Assembly (NCBI GenBank): GCA_016932095.1
Contig: JAFGDN010000044.1
Location: forward strand, 1 to 61,851
DNA from: Sedimentisphaerales bacterium
GTDB taxonomy: Bacteria > Planctomycetota > Phycisphaerae > Sedimentisphaerales > Anaerobacaceae
Direction: 5' to 3'
Length of the DNA: 61,851 nt
Shown here: piece after piece, positions 16,441 through 25,168 of the stretch
Layout of the letters: each line of letters begins with the position of its first letter
Position numbering within the stretch: the stretch's first letter is position 1
The notes under the pieces: model-generated
Told to the model about the DNA's origin: nothing
The model's database searches: none
Seen by the model: only the letters and a program-made list of their open reading frames with translations
Program-made: the position numbers and the translations under genes

Positions 16441-17967
16441 ATGACCGGCAGAAACTTATTCCTTTTTTCTTGCCTGTTAATGGCGTTCCCTTTTTCCGCC
16501 AAAGCAGACGACAATCTCGTCGAGCTTGTTAAAAAAACAAAGCCCGCAGTTGTTTTGATTCAAACCTTCGATGACAGTAATCAGCCAACAGGTCAGGGCA
16601 GCGGCTTTTTTATAAACAATAAAGGCCATATCGTTACAAACTATCACGTAATCGAAGGAGCTTTCCGAGCCACAGTTAAAACCTCGTCCGGAATAGAATA
16701 TCCGGTTGAAGGCATTATTGCCAAAAACGCCGACGCCGATATCGTTAAACTCGTCGTAAATATAGCTGATGCCAATTTACCGTTCTTAAATCTAAGTGAA
16801 ACCATCCCGTCCGAAGGCCAGGATATTGTCGTTATAGGCAATCCCCTCGGCCTCGAATCAACCGTCTCATCCGGCATAGTTTCGGCTGTCCGCGACATTC
16901 CCGCCTTCGGCAAAATCCTCCAAATCACCGCCCCCATCTCCCCTGGCTCAAGCGGCAGTCCGGTTATAAATACCAAAGGTGAGGTAATCGGCATTGCTAC
17001 CCTAATCGTAACCAAAGGCCAAAACCTCAATTTCGCCATCCCCACCGACAAAATCATCACCCTTAAAGAAATCTCTCAAATTACTTTATCCAATGCGATT
17101 CCCCCCGATATAAACGACGCCCAAATATTTTACCAGAAAGGAATGAAGGAACTTTGGCAGGAAAACTGGTCCGCTGCACTCACTTACTTTCAAAAAGCAA
17201 AAGAAAAAAAACCGCAAGATGCCGATGTATTGTTTCAGGTTGGTTATTGTTTTGGCAAACTTAGCATCAACGAAGATGCAATAGAATCCTTTAAGCAGGC
17301 CATCAGAATAAGTCCGGATTATGCCGAAGCCCACTACAATCTTGGCATTACCTACAATGAACTTGGTGATTATGAAAATGCGATAGAATCCTATAAGCAG
17401 GTCATTAGAATCAAGTCGGATTTTACTGATGCACATAGCTGTCTCGGAGTTGCCTATAGTGCACTTGGTCGCTATCAAGATGCAATAGAATCGTTCAAGA
17501 AGGCGATTATAATAAAATCTGATGATGCTGTTGCATATTATAATCTTGGTGTTGCCAATGGTGAACTTGGCCGCCATCAGGATGCGGTAGAATCATATAA
17601 ACAGGCCATAATAATAAATCCAGATTTTTCTCTGGCACATGTCAATCTTGGCGTTTCCTACAGTAGACTTGCTCGCTATCAAGATGCAATAGAATCCTAT
17701 AAGCAGGCCATAATAAAAAATCCGAATTATGACAATGCACATTGCGGTCTTGGCTCTGCTTACGGCCAGCTTGGTCGATATAAGGATGCGATAGAATCAT
17801 TTAAACAGGCAATTAGAATCAATCCGAATAATGCCTTAGCGCATTATGGTCTTGGTGGTGTTTATTATTTAGTTGGCGACAAAGATTTAGCCCTCGAAGA
17901 ATACAAAATATTAAAAACTTTGGATGTCAAACGTGCTAATGAGTTGTTTAACTTAATATACCAGTAG
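16441..17967 (+). CDS. HtrA/DegP-type serine protease with C-terminal TPR array
   Basis: Exported trypsin-like S1C protease. The signal peptide ends near AKA-DD, with a protease domain at about residues 25-215. The triad is His69 (NYHVIEG), Asp100 (ADADIVKL) and Ser171 (GSSGSP). The usual PDZ domains of HtrA are absent. Instead about eight TPR units fill residues 225-505, each of the type YxxAIESYKQAI-x-x-x-P-x-x, and strongly alike, suggesting recent duplication. TPRs normally bind peptides or partners, so they may take over the PDZ role in substrate or partner recognition. CAGGAG precedes the ATG, and the promoter at 16364-16393 overlaps a palindrome. Confidence 0.88.
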   Translation: MTGRNLFLFSCLLMAFPFSAKADDNLVELVKKTKPAVVLIQTFDDSNQPTGQGSGFFINNKGHIVTNYHVIEGAFRATVKTSSGIEYPVEGIIAKNADADIVKLVVNIADANLPFLNLSETIPSEGQDIVVIGNPLGLESTVSSGIVSAVRDIPAFGKILQITAPISPGSSGSPVINTKGEVIGIATLIVTKGQNLNFAIPTDKIITLKEISQITLSNAIPPDINDAQIFYQKGMKELWQENWSAALTYFQKAKEKKPQDADVLFQVGYCFGKLSINEDAIESFKQAIRISPDYAEAHYNLGITYNELGDYENAIESYKQVIRIKSDFTDAHSCLGVAYSALGRYQDAIESFKKAIIIKSDDAVAYYNLGVANGELGRHQDAVESYKQAIIINPDFSLAHVNLGVSYSRLARYQDAIESYKQAIIKNPNYDNAHCGLGSAYGQLGRYKDAIESFKQAIRINPNNALAHYGLGGVYYLVGDKDLALEEYKILKTLDVKRANELFNLIYQ

Positions 17968-18018
17968 ACATTTCTATACCTGCTAAATAATTTGAAAACT
18001 AAATGAGATATTTACATA

Positions 18019-18531
18019 GTGACTGACGAATATAAAAATATTAGAAAAATGGAGGTGGGTGACATTGATGAGGTATGTAAGATATGGCTCACATGCTCTT
18101 TGATTGCGCACGGTTTTATTCCAGCAGGATTCTTGCATTCGCTTTTGCCAAAGATAAAAAAGCAATGGGAGGATAACTGTTCGAGTAATAATTACCAAAT
18201 GTATGTTTATAAAGAGGAGGGTTCAGCAATTAAAGGATTTATTATAATACGTAATGAAAACAACTATGTGGAGGAGTTATTTGTAAGTCCGGAATATCAA
18301 GGACAGGATATTGGTTCTAAGATATTGGATGAAATAAAGAAAGACAAAGAATTTCTTGAGGTTAATGTTTACCAACTCAATACTGGCGCTATTATTTTTT
18401 ATACAAAGCAAGACTTTGATGTAAAAAAAGGAGAGAAATCTTTTCACATAGAAAAAGATACCGGACAATGGAAAATACGGATGAGATGGGAAAAAGACCC
18501 CCTCCTTTCGCAACTCAAAACTCAATACTAA
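18019..18531 (+). CDS. GNAT-family N-acetyltransferase
   Basis: 170-aa GNAT protein. The acetyl-CoA binding region is seen as EELFVSPEYQGQDIGSKILDEI (the R/Q-x-x-G-x-G/A loop appears as QGQDIG), followed by the beta-strand/helix part NVYQLNTGAIIFYTKQDF. Such enzymes acetylate small molecules or protein amines; the substrate is unknown. The start is uncertain: GTG 18019, or ATG 18049 after a weak site. The gene is clearly richer in A+T than its neighbours and its last residues (SQLKTQY) are encoded by a word-type repeat, both compatible with recent arrival. Confidence 0.78.
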   Translation: MTDEYKNIRKMEVGDIDEVCKIWLTCSLIAHGFIPAGFLHSLLPKIKKQWEDNCSSNNYQMYVYKEEGSAIKGFIIIRNENNYVEELFVSPEYQGQDIGSKILDEIKKDKEFLEVNVYQLNTGAIIFYTKQDFDVKKGEKSFHIEKDTGQWKIRMRWEKDPLLSQLKTQY

Positions 18532-18572
18532 GAACTCAAAACTTTCTCTGTGGCCTCTGTGTCCTCTGTGGC
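18505..18572 (+). repeat. word-type tandem repeats between the acetyltransferase gene and fabD
   Basis: AACTCAAAA-type words (18508-18544) are followed by three copies of a CTCTGTG-type word (CTCTGTGGC, CTCTGTGTC, CTCTGTGGC). They also supply the last codons of the acetyltransferase. A TATAAT at 18573-18578 follows directly and could be a -10 element for fabD, though no -35 box is evident. Confidence 0.5.
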
Positions 18573-18618
18573 TATAATAAGACAAAAACTCTGTGGCTTA
18601 AAGATTGAAAGGAATCTA

Positions 18619-19545
18619 ATGAGCATCGCATATTTGTTTCCGGGGCAGGGGGCACAATTTGTCGGGATGGGAAAGGACATTGCAGAGCAATTCCCGGCGG
18701 CGAAGGCGATATTCGAGAAGGCAAACGAAATCGCGGGATTTGATTTGACGAAAATATGTTTTGAAGGACCTGCTGAAAAGTTGAATACGACGACGATGTC
18801 TCAGCCGGCGATATTTACCGTCTCGGCGGCAATTCTTGAGGTTATGCGGACGACCACGGCATTAAAGCCCGATGTTACCGCGGGATTGAGTATGGGCGAA
18901 TATACAGCTTTACACGCGGCGGCACTAATCAGCTTTGAGGATGGATTGCTGTTAGTGAAAAAACGAGGCGAGGCAATGCAGGCGGCTGCGGACGCATCCA
19001 GCGGCGGTATGGTCGCAATAATCGGACTTGATGAGCAAAAGTCAAGGGCGCTCTGTCAGGAAGCCGCTTGTGGTGAGCTTGTCGAACCAGTTAATTTTAA
19101 TTGCCCGGGGCAGATTGCGCTCAGCGGGGCAAAATCGGCCTGTGAAAGGGCACAGAATCTGGCGGAAAAGTACGGGGCAATAAAGGCGGTTCGATTGGAA
19201 GTGGCGGGGGCGTTTCATACGGTGATGATGTCGCCGGCGGGTGAGGCGCTGGGCGAACAGCTTGCGAAGACGAAAATCGCTGAGCCGGCGACCGTCAAGA
19301 CAATCGCAAATATCAATGCTGAATATTACGCATCAGCGGCACAGATTAGAGACGGATTGAGAAAGCAATTGGCGCAGCCGATTTACTGGCAAAAATGCGT
19401 TGAGAGGTTACTGGCAGATGGTATCGAAACCTTTTACGAAATCGGTCCCGGCAAGGTGCTCACCGGCCTTATGCGACGTGTAAATCGCAAGGCGAATATC
19501 ATCAATATTTCATCAGCCGATGAAGTCAAGTCGCTGGGGATTTGA
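18619..19545 (+). CDS. fabD: malonyl-CoA:ACP transacylase (FabD)
   Basis: Loads malonyl groups from CoA onto acyl carrier protein for type II fatty acid synthesis. The 308-aa product has FPGQGAQ at the N-terminus, the nucleophile Ser91 in GLSMGEY (the common form is GHSxGE; Leu replaces His here) and His200 in GAFHTVMMSPA. NFNCPGQIALSG is typical. ATG 18619 is preceded by GAAAGGAA. It lies apart from the fabG-acpP-fabF and fabH units. The segment CGELVEPVNF aligns with other FabD proteins without a gap. Confidence 0.94.
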   Translation: MSIAYLFPGQGAQFVGMGKDIAEQFPAAKAIFEKANEIAGFDLTKICFEGPAEKLNTTTMSQPAIFTVSAAILEVMRTTTALKPDVTAGLSMGEYTALHAAALISFEDGLLLVKKRGEAMQAAADASSGGMVAIIGLDEQKSRALCQEAACGELVEPVNFNCPGQIALSGAKSACERAQNLAEKYGAIKAVRLEVAGAFHTVMMSPAGEALGEQLAKTKIAEPATVKTIANINAEYYASAAQIRDGLRKQLAQPIYWQKCVERLLADGIETFYEIGPGKVLTGLMRRVNRKANIINISSADEVKSLGI

Positions 19546-19561
19546 GATATTTTGCCGATTT

Positions 19562-19648
19562 TTATTTTTTCTTCGTTTTGCGTTTGCCTGCCTTTGATTT
19601 TTTTGCTTTCTTTTTCATTGAGCTGCGACAACCACATGTATTACACAT
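19562..19648 (-). CDS. 28-aa CNTCGC lysine-rich small protein
   Basis: A very short gene: ATG 19648 after AAAGGAT (5-6 nt spacing), stop TAA 19562. The product begins MCNTCGCRSS and then becomes a tail of Lys, Arg, Ser and Ala (ends KRKTKKK). Three cysteines in a C-x2-C-x-C pattern beside a polycationic tail suggest a metal-binding or nucleic-acid/ribosome-associated peptide; similar CNTCGC starts occur in small uncharacterised proteins (from memory). It is convergent with fabD and divergent from the LplT-like gene. Ribosome site, compact frame and cysteine pattern support it; no function is claimed. Confidence 0.6.
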   Translation of the reverse strand: MCNTCGCRSSMKKKAKKSKAGKRKTKKK

Positions 19649-19812
19649 TTGTTCATCCTTTCAAATATGTTTTTAATGTCATAAGTCATATTTAACTTAT
19701 TTTGAATATAGAAGTCAATGCAGTCGATGTCAATCCTTGATTGCCGTGACTGCCCGCATCTGTTAAGATGTTTTTCAAAACACAAATCATAAACATAATG
19801 GATGGTGGGACA

Positions 19813-21084
19813 ATGGATGGTCCGTTGAACGAGTCGAGTGGTATAAAGCGCCTGCGCACGCGGGGCAAATTCGCGGCGATGACAGGGGTATATTTCGCCG
19901 GCGCTCTGAACGATAATTTCTGTCGCCAGGGCGTTATGCTGCTGGCGGTTGCGGCGGGAATAGGGAAACTGCAGAGTTACATCACCATTTTATTTACGCT
20001 GCCGTTTATTCTCTTTGCGGGCCACGCCGGGTATCTGTCGGACCGGTTTTCCAAGCGGACAGTGATAATCGGGGTAAAGCTTGTGTCCGTTATCGCGTAT
20101 ATTTTCGGAGCAATCGGCCTTTATTTAATGAGCTGGCCGGTTATTTTGACTGTGGTGTTTGTCATCGGCGCGCAGGCGACGTTCTTTAGTCCCGCGATAA
20201 ACGGCACTATTCCTGAGTTATATCCCGCCGACCGCGTTGTTACAGCCAATGGAATTCTGACTATGGCTGCCAATGTCGGCATATTATTAGGCAGCTCTCT
20301 CGCCGGCGCGGTCCTCGATATAAAAGGCACCATCAATAGCGTTCCTCTGGGCATTTGTCTTGCGGCGGGAGCAGTCCTGGGTATGGCTTTTGTTACGTTT
20401 TTCATATCTTTTTTTGTTCCGGGATTTCCCGCTGCCTCGCCGAATGCACGCTTTCCATGGGGGGGGCCGCTCGATTCCTTCATCACCCTTGCACACACTC
20501 GACGGGACCCATTGCTGGCAAAGTCCGTTTTCGCCAAGGCGTTTTTCTGGTTCGCCGGCTATCTGCAGATATTAATCATAAACGCGATGGTCCTTGAACA
20601 ATTCGGACTGACAAAGACAATGACCAGTATTATGGTTGGAATTGAGCTTGTTGGCATAGGTGCGGGGAGTATGCTTGCACCGCTTTTTTCGAAGGGCGCG
20701 AGATGGCATCGCTCACTTACACCTTCGGCGATGTTAATGGCGGGAGGAATGTTTGTCGTAGCGGCAGTTCCGTATCTGCCGGCGGAGGCGCGAAAGCCCG
20801 TTATAGTCGGGGCGTTGGCTTTGATAGGGATTGCAGGCGGTGTCTTTTGTATTCCGGTAACGAGTTTTATTCAGGTCAGACCCGCCGGGGATGTCAAGGG
20901 CAAAATGATTGCGTCATCGAATCTTGCGGACTTTTTGGGTGTATTGCTGTCGGGCGTGGTTTTTTACGTTTTCGACCGGCTGCATATAAAGCCCAGCAAT
21001 TGTTTCGCAATTGAGGCGATAATGGTGCTGGCCGTGGCGGGCTGGCTGGCTGCAACGCTGCCGAAAGGAACCGACAATGCTTGA
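19813..21084 (+). CDS. LplT-like MFS lysophospholipid transporter
   Basis: Major facilitator protein of about 423 aa with around twelve membrane segments. The motif after TM2 (GYLSDRFSKRTVII) fits the MFS loop motif. The N-terminal FxGALNDNFCRQ matches LplT/Aas-type transporters that flip lysophospholipids inward across the inner membrane. ATG 19813 follows GGTGGG; in-frame ATG 19798 and an earlier start at 19768 lack good sites. The stop overlaps the next gene, an Aas-like enzyme, by 8 bp. This LplT-Aas pairing supports a role in recycling lysophosphatidylethanolamine or similar lipids. Confidence 0.85.
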   Translation: MDGPLNESSGIKRLRTRGKFAAMTGVYFAGALNDNFCRQGVMLLAVAAGIGKLQSYITILFTLPFILFAGHAGYLSDRFSKRTVIIGVKLVSVIAYIFGAIGLYLMSWPVILTVVFVIGAQATFFSPAINGTIPELYPADRVVTANGILTMAANVGILLGSSLAGAVLDIKGTINSVPLGICLAAGAVLGMAFVTFFISFFVPGFPAASPNARFPWGGPLDSFITLAHTRRDPLLAKSVFAKAFFWFAGYLQILIINAMVLEQFGLTKTMTSIMVGIELVGIGAGSMLAPLFSKGARWHRSLTPSAMLMAGGMFVVAAVPYLPAEARKPVIVGALALIGIAGGVFCIPVTSFIQVRPAGDVKGKMIASSNLADFLGVLLSGVVFYVFDRLHIKPSNCFAIEAIMVLAVAGWLAATLPKGTDNA

Positions 21085-23704
21085 TTGTATAGTTACAACA
21101 ATCGCAAAGTTACTCTTCCGATTGCGTTACCGCATCCGGCTTATCGGCCTTGACGAAATCACCGCCAAAGGCATGACGGGTATTGTTTTTCTGCCCAATC
21201 ACCCGGCGTTAATCGACCCTGTCATTATGTTCGCGTATCTGCACGGACGGTTTAAGCCGCACGGCATCGGCGACCAGGACCAGGTAAATCGGCCGCTTAT
21301 AAGAACTTTTGCCAGGCGGTGGGGCGTCAGGACGATTCCGAGCTTTGACCATTACGGGCCGGCGGCGAAAGATGAAATCGAAAAAACGCTGAATGAAACA
21401 ATTGAGGGGCTTAAAAAAGGTGAAAATCTTGTGCTTTGGCCGGCCGGCAGGGTATATCGAAGCTGCAAAGAATCGTTAGGAGCTAATAGCTCGGTCGAGC
21501 GGATTTTGAAAAACTGTCCTGATGTCCGCATTGTGCTGGTTCGGACTCGCGGGCTTTGGGGAAGCCGGTTTAGCTGGGCGTGGGGGAAGGAGCCGGTGGT
21601 TGCGCCGACATTGCTTAAAGGTGTGTTGGGATTATTGGCAAGCGGTGTGTTTTTTGCGCCCAAGCGTAAGCTTACGGTTGAGTTTTATGAGCCGGGCGAT
21701 TTGCCGAGAGACGCGGGCCGCAATACGTTCAATCGGTATCTTGAAGAATATTACAACGCAGACGCGCCGCCGAATACATACGTGCCGTATATGATATGGG
21801 AAAGGGGCGGCACACGAGTCGTGCCGGAGCCGGTTCAGCCGAAGCTGCAATCAGATTACTCGAAGGTCCCTGATGCGACCCGCCAGATTGTTCTCCAGCA
21901 TCTTTCTCAACAGACGGGAATCGCCAACCTTAAAGATACTGACCGATTGGCCGCTGATTTGGGGATGGATAGCTTGTCGCGGACGGATTTGCTGTTATGG
22001 ATTGAGAAGGAATTTGGATTCAGGCAGGCCGACGCCGACGTGATGCAGACCATAGGCGACGTTATGCTGGCGGCCTGCGGGCAGTTTGTTTACCTTACGC
22101 CGACCGCCATCAAACCCGTCCCGGCGCGATGGTTTCAGCCGAGGCCTGATACTCGTGTGTCGTTGCCTCAAGGTAAAACGATAGCCGAAGCTTTTCTCAA
22201 TCAGGCCGCCAGGCACCCCTCGCGGGTTGCCATAGCGGACCAGACGTCGGGAGCGAAGTCGTATCGGGATATAGTTATTGCCTGCCTGGCTTTGCGGCCA
22301 ACGATACAAAAATTTGAAGGTGATTACGTCGGGATAATGCTGCCTGCGTCGGTTGCCGCTGATATTGCTTATATGGCGACGCTTTTCGCGGGTAAAGTCC
22401 CTGTTATGGTCAACTGGACGGCCGGACCTCGAAATATCCTCGCTTCACTCGACGCCGTCGGTGTGCGTCATATAATTACCGCTGAGGGGCTTGTAAATAG
22501 AATCGTGCTTCAGGGAATCGACCTTTCGGAAATCGCGTCACGGTTTTGCTTTTTGGAAAAATTAGGCGGACAGATTACCCGAACTACCCGCGTTAAGGCC
22601 TGGCTTACCGCTCATATTTCGTGGTCGTCTTTGCGAAGCGTTAAGGTTCCCGATATGGCGGTTATTCTTTTTACCAGCGGCTCGGAGACACTGCCAAAGT
22701 CAGTGCCTCTCACACATTCAAACTTGCTTTCGAATATACGGGACGTTCTTGGAAGGGTAAAGATTTACGAGACCGACCGGCTGATTGGCTTTTTGCCGCC
22801 TTTTCATTCCTTCGGGCTGACGGTAACAATGCTCTTGCCCCTGCTTGCAGGCATCCAGGCCGTTTACTCGCCCAACCCGACCGAGGCCGATACATTAGCT
22901 AAAATTATCGAGGCCTATAAAATTACATTGCTTTTAGGCACGCCGACGTTCCTCGGCGGCATCGTCCGCGTTGCAACCGATAAACAGCTTGCGACGCTTC
23001 GGCTTGCGGTAACCGGCGCCGAAAAATGCCCGCAATTGGTATATAATACCCTCGGCGAGAAATGTAAACAGGCCGTAGTGCTTGAAGGATATGGCGTTAC
23101 AGAATGTTCGCCAATCATCTCGCTTAACGACGAAAACGACCCCCGGCCGTTCTCAATCGGCAAAATCATACCCGGCCTCGAATACGTCCTGATTCATCCT
23201 GAGACGCAAAAGCCCTTAGCGACTCCGGCGACGGGCCTGCTTTGCGTCCGTGGTGAAAGCGTCTTTTCCGGTTATCTAAATTTCTCCGGTAAATCCCCCT
23301 TTGTCGAAATCGACGATAAACTTTGGTATAACACAGGCGATTTGGTCTGTGTTGACGATGATGGCTTACTGACGTTCCAGGGCCGATTGAAACGGTTTGT
23401 TAAATTAGGCGGCGAAATGATTTCGCTGCCTGCAATCGAATCGGTATTGGAAGCGGTCTTCCCTTCAGACCCCGACAAAGGCCCGGCAATTGCGCTCGAA
23501 GCGACTGAAGGTGAGCATCCTGAGCTTGTTTTGTTTACATCGCGCGATATTGAACGCGAGGACGCCAACAGAAAAATCCGCTCCGCGGGTTTCTCAGGCC
23601 TCCACTCCATCCGCCGCGTCGTCAAACTCGACCAGATTCCCCTCCTCGGCACCGGCAAAACCGACTATAGAGCGCTGAAGCAACTCCTTTCCAAAAGCCA
23701 GTAG
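21077..23704 (+). CDS. Aas-like fusion: acyltransferase, acyl carrier domain, acyl-ACP ligase
   Basis: 875-aa three-domain enzyme. (1) PlsC-type acyltransferase, about 1-220, with NHPALIDP (NHx4D active site) and WPAGRVYRS. (2) An acyl-carrier-protein domain, about 255-335, with LGMDSLSRTDLL, Ser299 being the expected phosphopantetheine site. (3) An AMP-forming acyl ligase, about 360-875, with the nucleotide loop LFTSGSETLPKSV and YNTGDLVCVDDDG. E. coli Aas has only the first and third parts and is known to bind free ACP as a subunit. Here the carrier is built in, so activation and transfer of the acyl group to a lysophospholipid can happen in one chain. It follows the LplT-like transporter with an 8-bp overlap. 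Confidence 0.88.
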   Translation: MLDCIVTTIAKLLFRLRYRIRLIGLDEITAKGMTGIVFLPNHPALIDPVIMFAYLHGRFKPHGIGDQDQVNRPLIRTFARRWGVRTIPSFDHYGPAAKDEIEKTLNETIEGLKKGENLVLWPAGRVYRSCKESLGANSSVERILKNCPDVRIVLVRTRGLWGSRFSWAWGKEPVVAPTLLKGVLGLLASGVFFAPKRKLTVEFYEPGDLPRDAGRNTFNRYLEEYYNADAPPNTYVPYMIWERGGTRVVPEPVQPKLQSDYSKVPDATRQIVLQHLSQQTGIANLKDTDRLAADLGMDSLSRTDLLLWIEKEFGFRQADADVMQTIGDVMLAACGQFVYLTPTAIKPVPARWFQPRPDTRVSLPQGKTIAEAFLNQAARHPSRVAIADQTSGAKSYRDIVIACLALRPTIQKFEGDYVGIMLPASVAADIAYMATLFAGKVPVMVNWTAGPRNILASLDAVGVRHIITAEGLVNRIVLQGIDLSEIASRFCFLEKLGGQITRTTRVKAWLTAHISWSSLRSVKVPDMAVILFTSGSETLPKSVPLTHSNLLSNIRDVLGRVKIYETDRLIGFLPPFHSFGLTVTMLLPLLAGIQAVYSPNPTEADTLAKIIEAYKITLLLGTPTFLGGIVRVATDKQLATLRLAVTGAEKCPQLVYNTLGEKCKQAVVLEGYGVTECSPIISLNDENDPRPFSIGKIIPGLEYVLIHPETQKPLATPATGLLCVRGESVFSGYLNFSGKSPFVEIDDKLWYNTGDLVCVDDDGLLTFQGRLKRFVKLGGEMISLPAIESVLEAVFPSDPDKGPAIALEATEGEHPELVLFTSRDIEREDANRKIRSAGFSGLHSIRRVVKLDQIPLLGTGKTDYRALKQLLSKSQ

Positions 23705-23705
23705 T

Positions 23706-24539
23706 TCAGACGATGAACTTTTTGAACTCCTCGATAAGCTGCTTAGTCCAATTTCCGGGTTTGGCGTCGGCGATTGGGTGGCCGTCGAATTTGACGATGG
23801 AGATGATGTCTCTCGTAGTAACAGCTAAAAATAACTCATTGGCCTTTGCGGCTTCGCCTACTTTCAGGGATTTCTCGACGACTTTTAAGCCGATATTGTT
23901 TGCGGCCATAATTACGTATTTTCGCGTAACTGACGGCAGGATGTTTGCCTTCAAAGACGATGTTCGCAGGACTCCATTTACGATGCCGAAAAACGCCGAG
24001 CCGGCGCCTTCGGTGAGCAGGCCGGCGTCATCGACGAAAATTGCCTCCCAGCAGCCCTTTTTGGCCGAATCCATTCGAGCAAGGACGTTTGGCAGCAGGT
24101 TCAATGACTTTATATCGCATCGTTTCCAGCGTAAATCAGGATAAGTCGAGACGGCCACGCCTTCGGCTTTCAATTTCGAGTTATCTTTTAGTTCCGAGAC
24201 CGTCAAAAAGAAATTCGGCCTTGCGTTTTTGTCCGGCAAATGGTCTCGCGGGCCTGAGCCGCGTGTGATATGAAAATAAATCCTGGCATCCTTGAAACCT
24301 GCTTTTTCAAATGCCATCAGGACCCTTGAACGGACTTGCTGAATATCTACGCCGGTTATTTGTATTTCATCCAAACTTCTTTCAAAGCGGGCGAGATGGT
24401 CGTCAAAGGCAAATATTTTGCCGCTATAACTGCGCAAAACCTCGTAAACTCCGTCGCCGAAAAATATGCCCCTGTCGAGATATTCCGGCCCGATTTCCTC
24501 AATCGGCACAATCTTGTCGTTTATCATAACTATCTGCAT
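23706..24539 (-). CDS. class IV PLP aminotransferase (D-amino acid/branched-chain type)
   Basis: About 277-aa fold-type IV PLP enzyme. Family signs: YLDRGIFFGDGVYEVLR near the N-terminus, the PLP lysine in CDIKSLNLLPNVLA, and LTEGAGSAFFGI. The KSLNLLPNVLA form is most common in D-alanine aminotransferases, which make D-amino acids for the cell wall, but branched-chain aminotransferases and aminodeoxychorismate lyase share the fold and cannot be excluded. ATG 24539 (MQIVMINDK) is preferred over the start at 24554. It faces the Aas-like gene tail to tail with a 1-bp gap. A word-type hairpin lies upstream at 24582-24710. Confidence 0.82.
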   Translation of the reverse strand: MQIVMINDKIVPIEEIGPEYLDRGIFFGDGVYEVLRSYSGKIFAFDDHLARFERSLDEIQITGVDIQQVRSRVLMAFEKAGFKDARIYFHITRGSGPRDHLPDKNARPNFFLTVSELKDNSKLKAEGVAVSTYPDLRWKRCDIKSLNLLPNVLARMDSAKKGCWEAIFVDDAGLLTEGAGSAFFGIVNGVLRTSSLKANILPSVTRKYVIMAANNIGLKVVEKSLKVGEAAKANELFLAVTTRDIISIVKFDGHPIADAKPGNWTKQLIEEFKKFIV

Positions 24540-24581
24540 AATTTTATCCTGCAAAAATATCTCCGTATGAAATTTTAGATC

Positions 24582-24710
24582 ATCAGAAAATCAGGTTATC
24601 AGGTAGTGGGTCTCAGGTTAACAGGTTATCAGGAACTCCCGGTGTGCTGTGGTTCACCTGATTTCCTGATGCACTGATATCCTGCATCCTGGTTTCCTGA
24701 TAGCCGGATT
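24582..24710. repeat. word-type inverted repeat (ATCAGG/CCTGAT) upstream of rplU
   Basis: The left part repeats ATCAGG and ACAGG words; the right part repeats CCTGAT and TCCTG words. For example AAATCAGGT (24588-24596) pairs with ACCTGATTT (24656-24664), and other copies offer alternative pairings. It fills most of the gap between the aminotransferase gene and the rplU promoter. Confidence 0.6.
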
Positions 24711-24745
24711 GCCTGTGCTGTTAATAAAAATATCCGAAATTTAGC

Positions 24746-24773
24746 TTTACTGCAAGAAAAGGATTGCTATAAT
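24746..24773 (+). promoter_or_regulatory. promoter of rplU
   Basis: TTTACT (24746-24751), 16-bp spacer, and an extended -10 element TGC-TATAAT (TATAAT at 24768-24773). Confidence 0.6.
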
Positions 24774-24823
24774 ACCCTGCTCTTAATTTGGAAATTTGCC
24801 TTTAGATAAGTGGAGTGCCTGGA

Positions 24824-25153
24824 ATGTATGCGATAATTGAACAAGGTTCTAAGCAATACAAGGTTAGCGAAGGTGAATCGCTCGATATTGAGCTGACCGA
24901 CGTTGCGCCGGAGGCCAAAACACTTGAGCTGAACAAGGTTTTGATGGTCAGCGACGGCAAAGAAGTCAAAATAGGCAAGCCGTACATCGAAGGAGCAAAG
25001 GTGAGCGCGTCATTCAAGACGAACCCATCGGAATCGGTCATAAAGGGCCAGAAGCTTTACCCCACACATTTCCGCAGACGAAAGAGCAGTCACAAACGCG
25101 TTGGCCATCGGCAAAAGTACTTCCGTGTTACCATAGATAAAATCGCGGTCTAA
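24824..25153 (+). CDS. rplU: ribosomal protein bL21
   Basis: 109-aa large-subunit protein with the bL21 pattern: MYAIIEQGSKQYKVSEGE at the N-terminus and KGQKLYPTHFRRRKSSHKRVGHRQ near the C-terminus, which binds rRNA. ATG 24824 with GGAG at 24812-24815 is preferred over the in-frame GTG at 24815. In most bacteria rplU is followed by rpmA (bL27) and often obg. Here it stands alone between its own promoter and a terminator, and rpmA is nowhere in the window. Confidence 0.95.
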   Translation: MYAIIEQGSKQYKVSEGESLDIELTDVAPEAKTLELNKVLMVSDGKEVKIGKPYIEGAKVSASFKTNPSESVIKGQKLYPTHFRRRKSSHKRVGHRQKYFRVTIDKIAV

Positions 25154-25168
25154 AAGATTTGCCGACTG

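Noticed and set aside
19066-19095. Sequence in fabD resembling a dispersed repeat (GAGCTTGTCGAA, reading GELVEP)
   Set aside because: The encoded stretch aligns with other FabD proteins without a gap (CEEAAEGQVVSPVNF type in E. coli), so no insertion is needed. The DNA likeness to the fragment at 12086 may be chance.
24582-24710. CRISPR array
   Set aside because: The repeats are short, degenerate and inverted, without regular spacers or cas genes.
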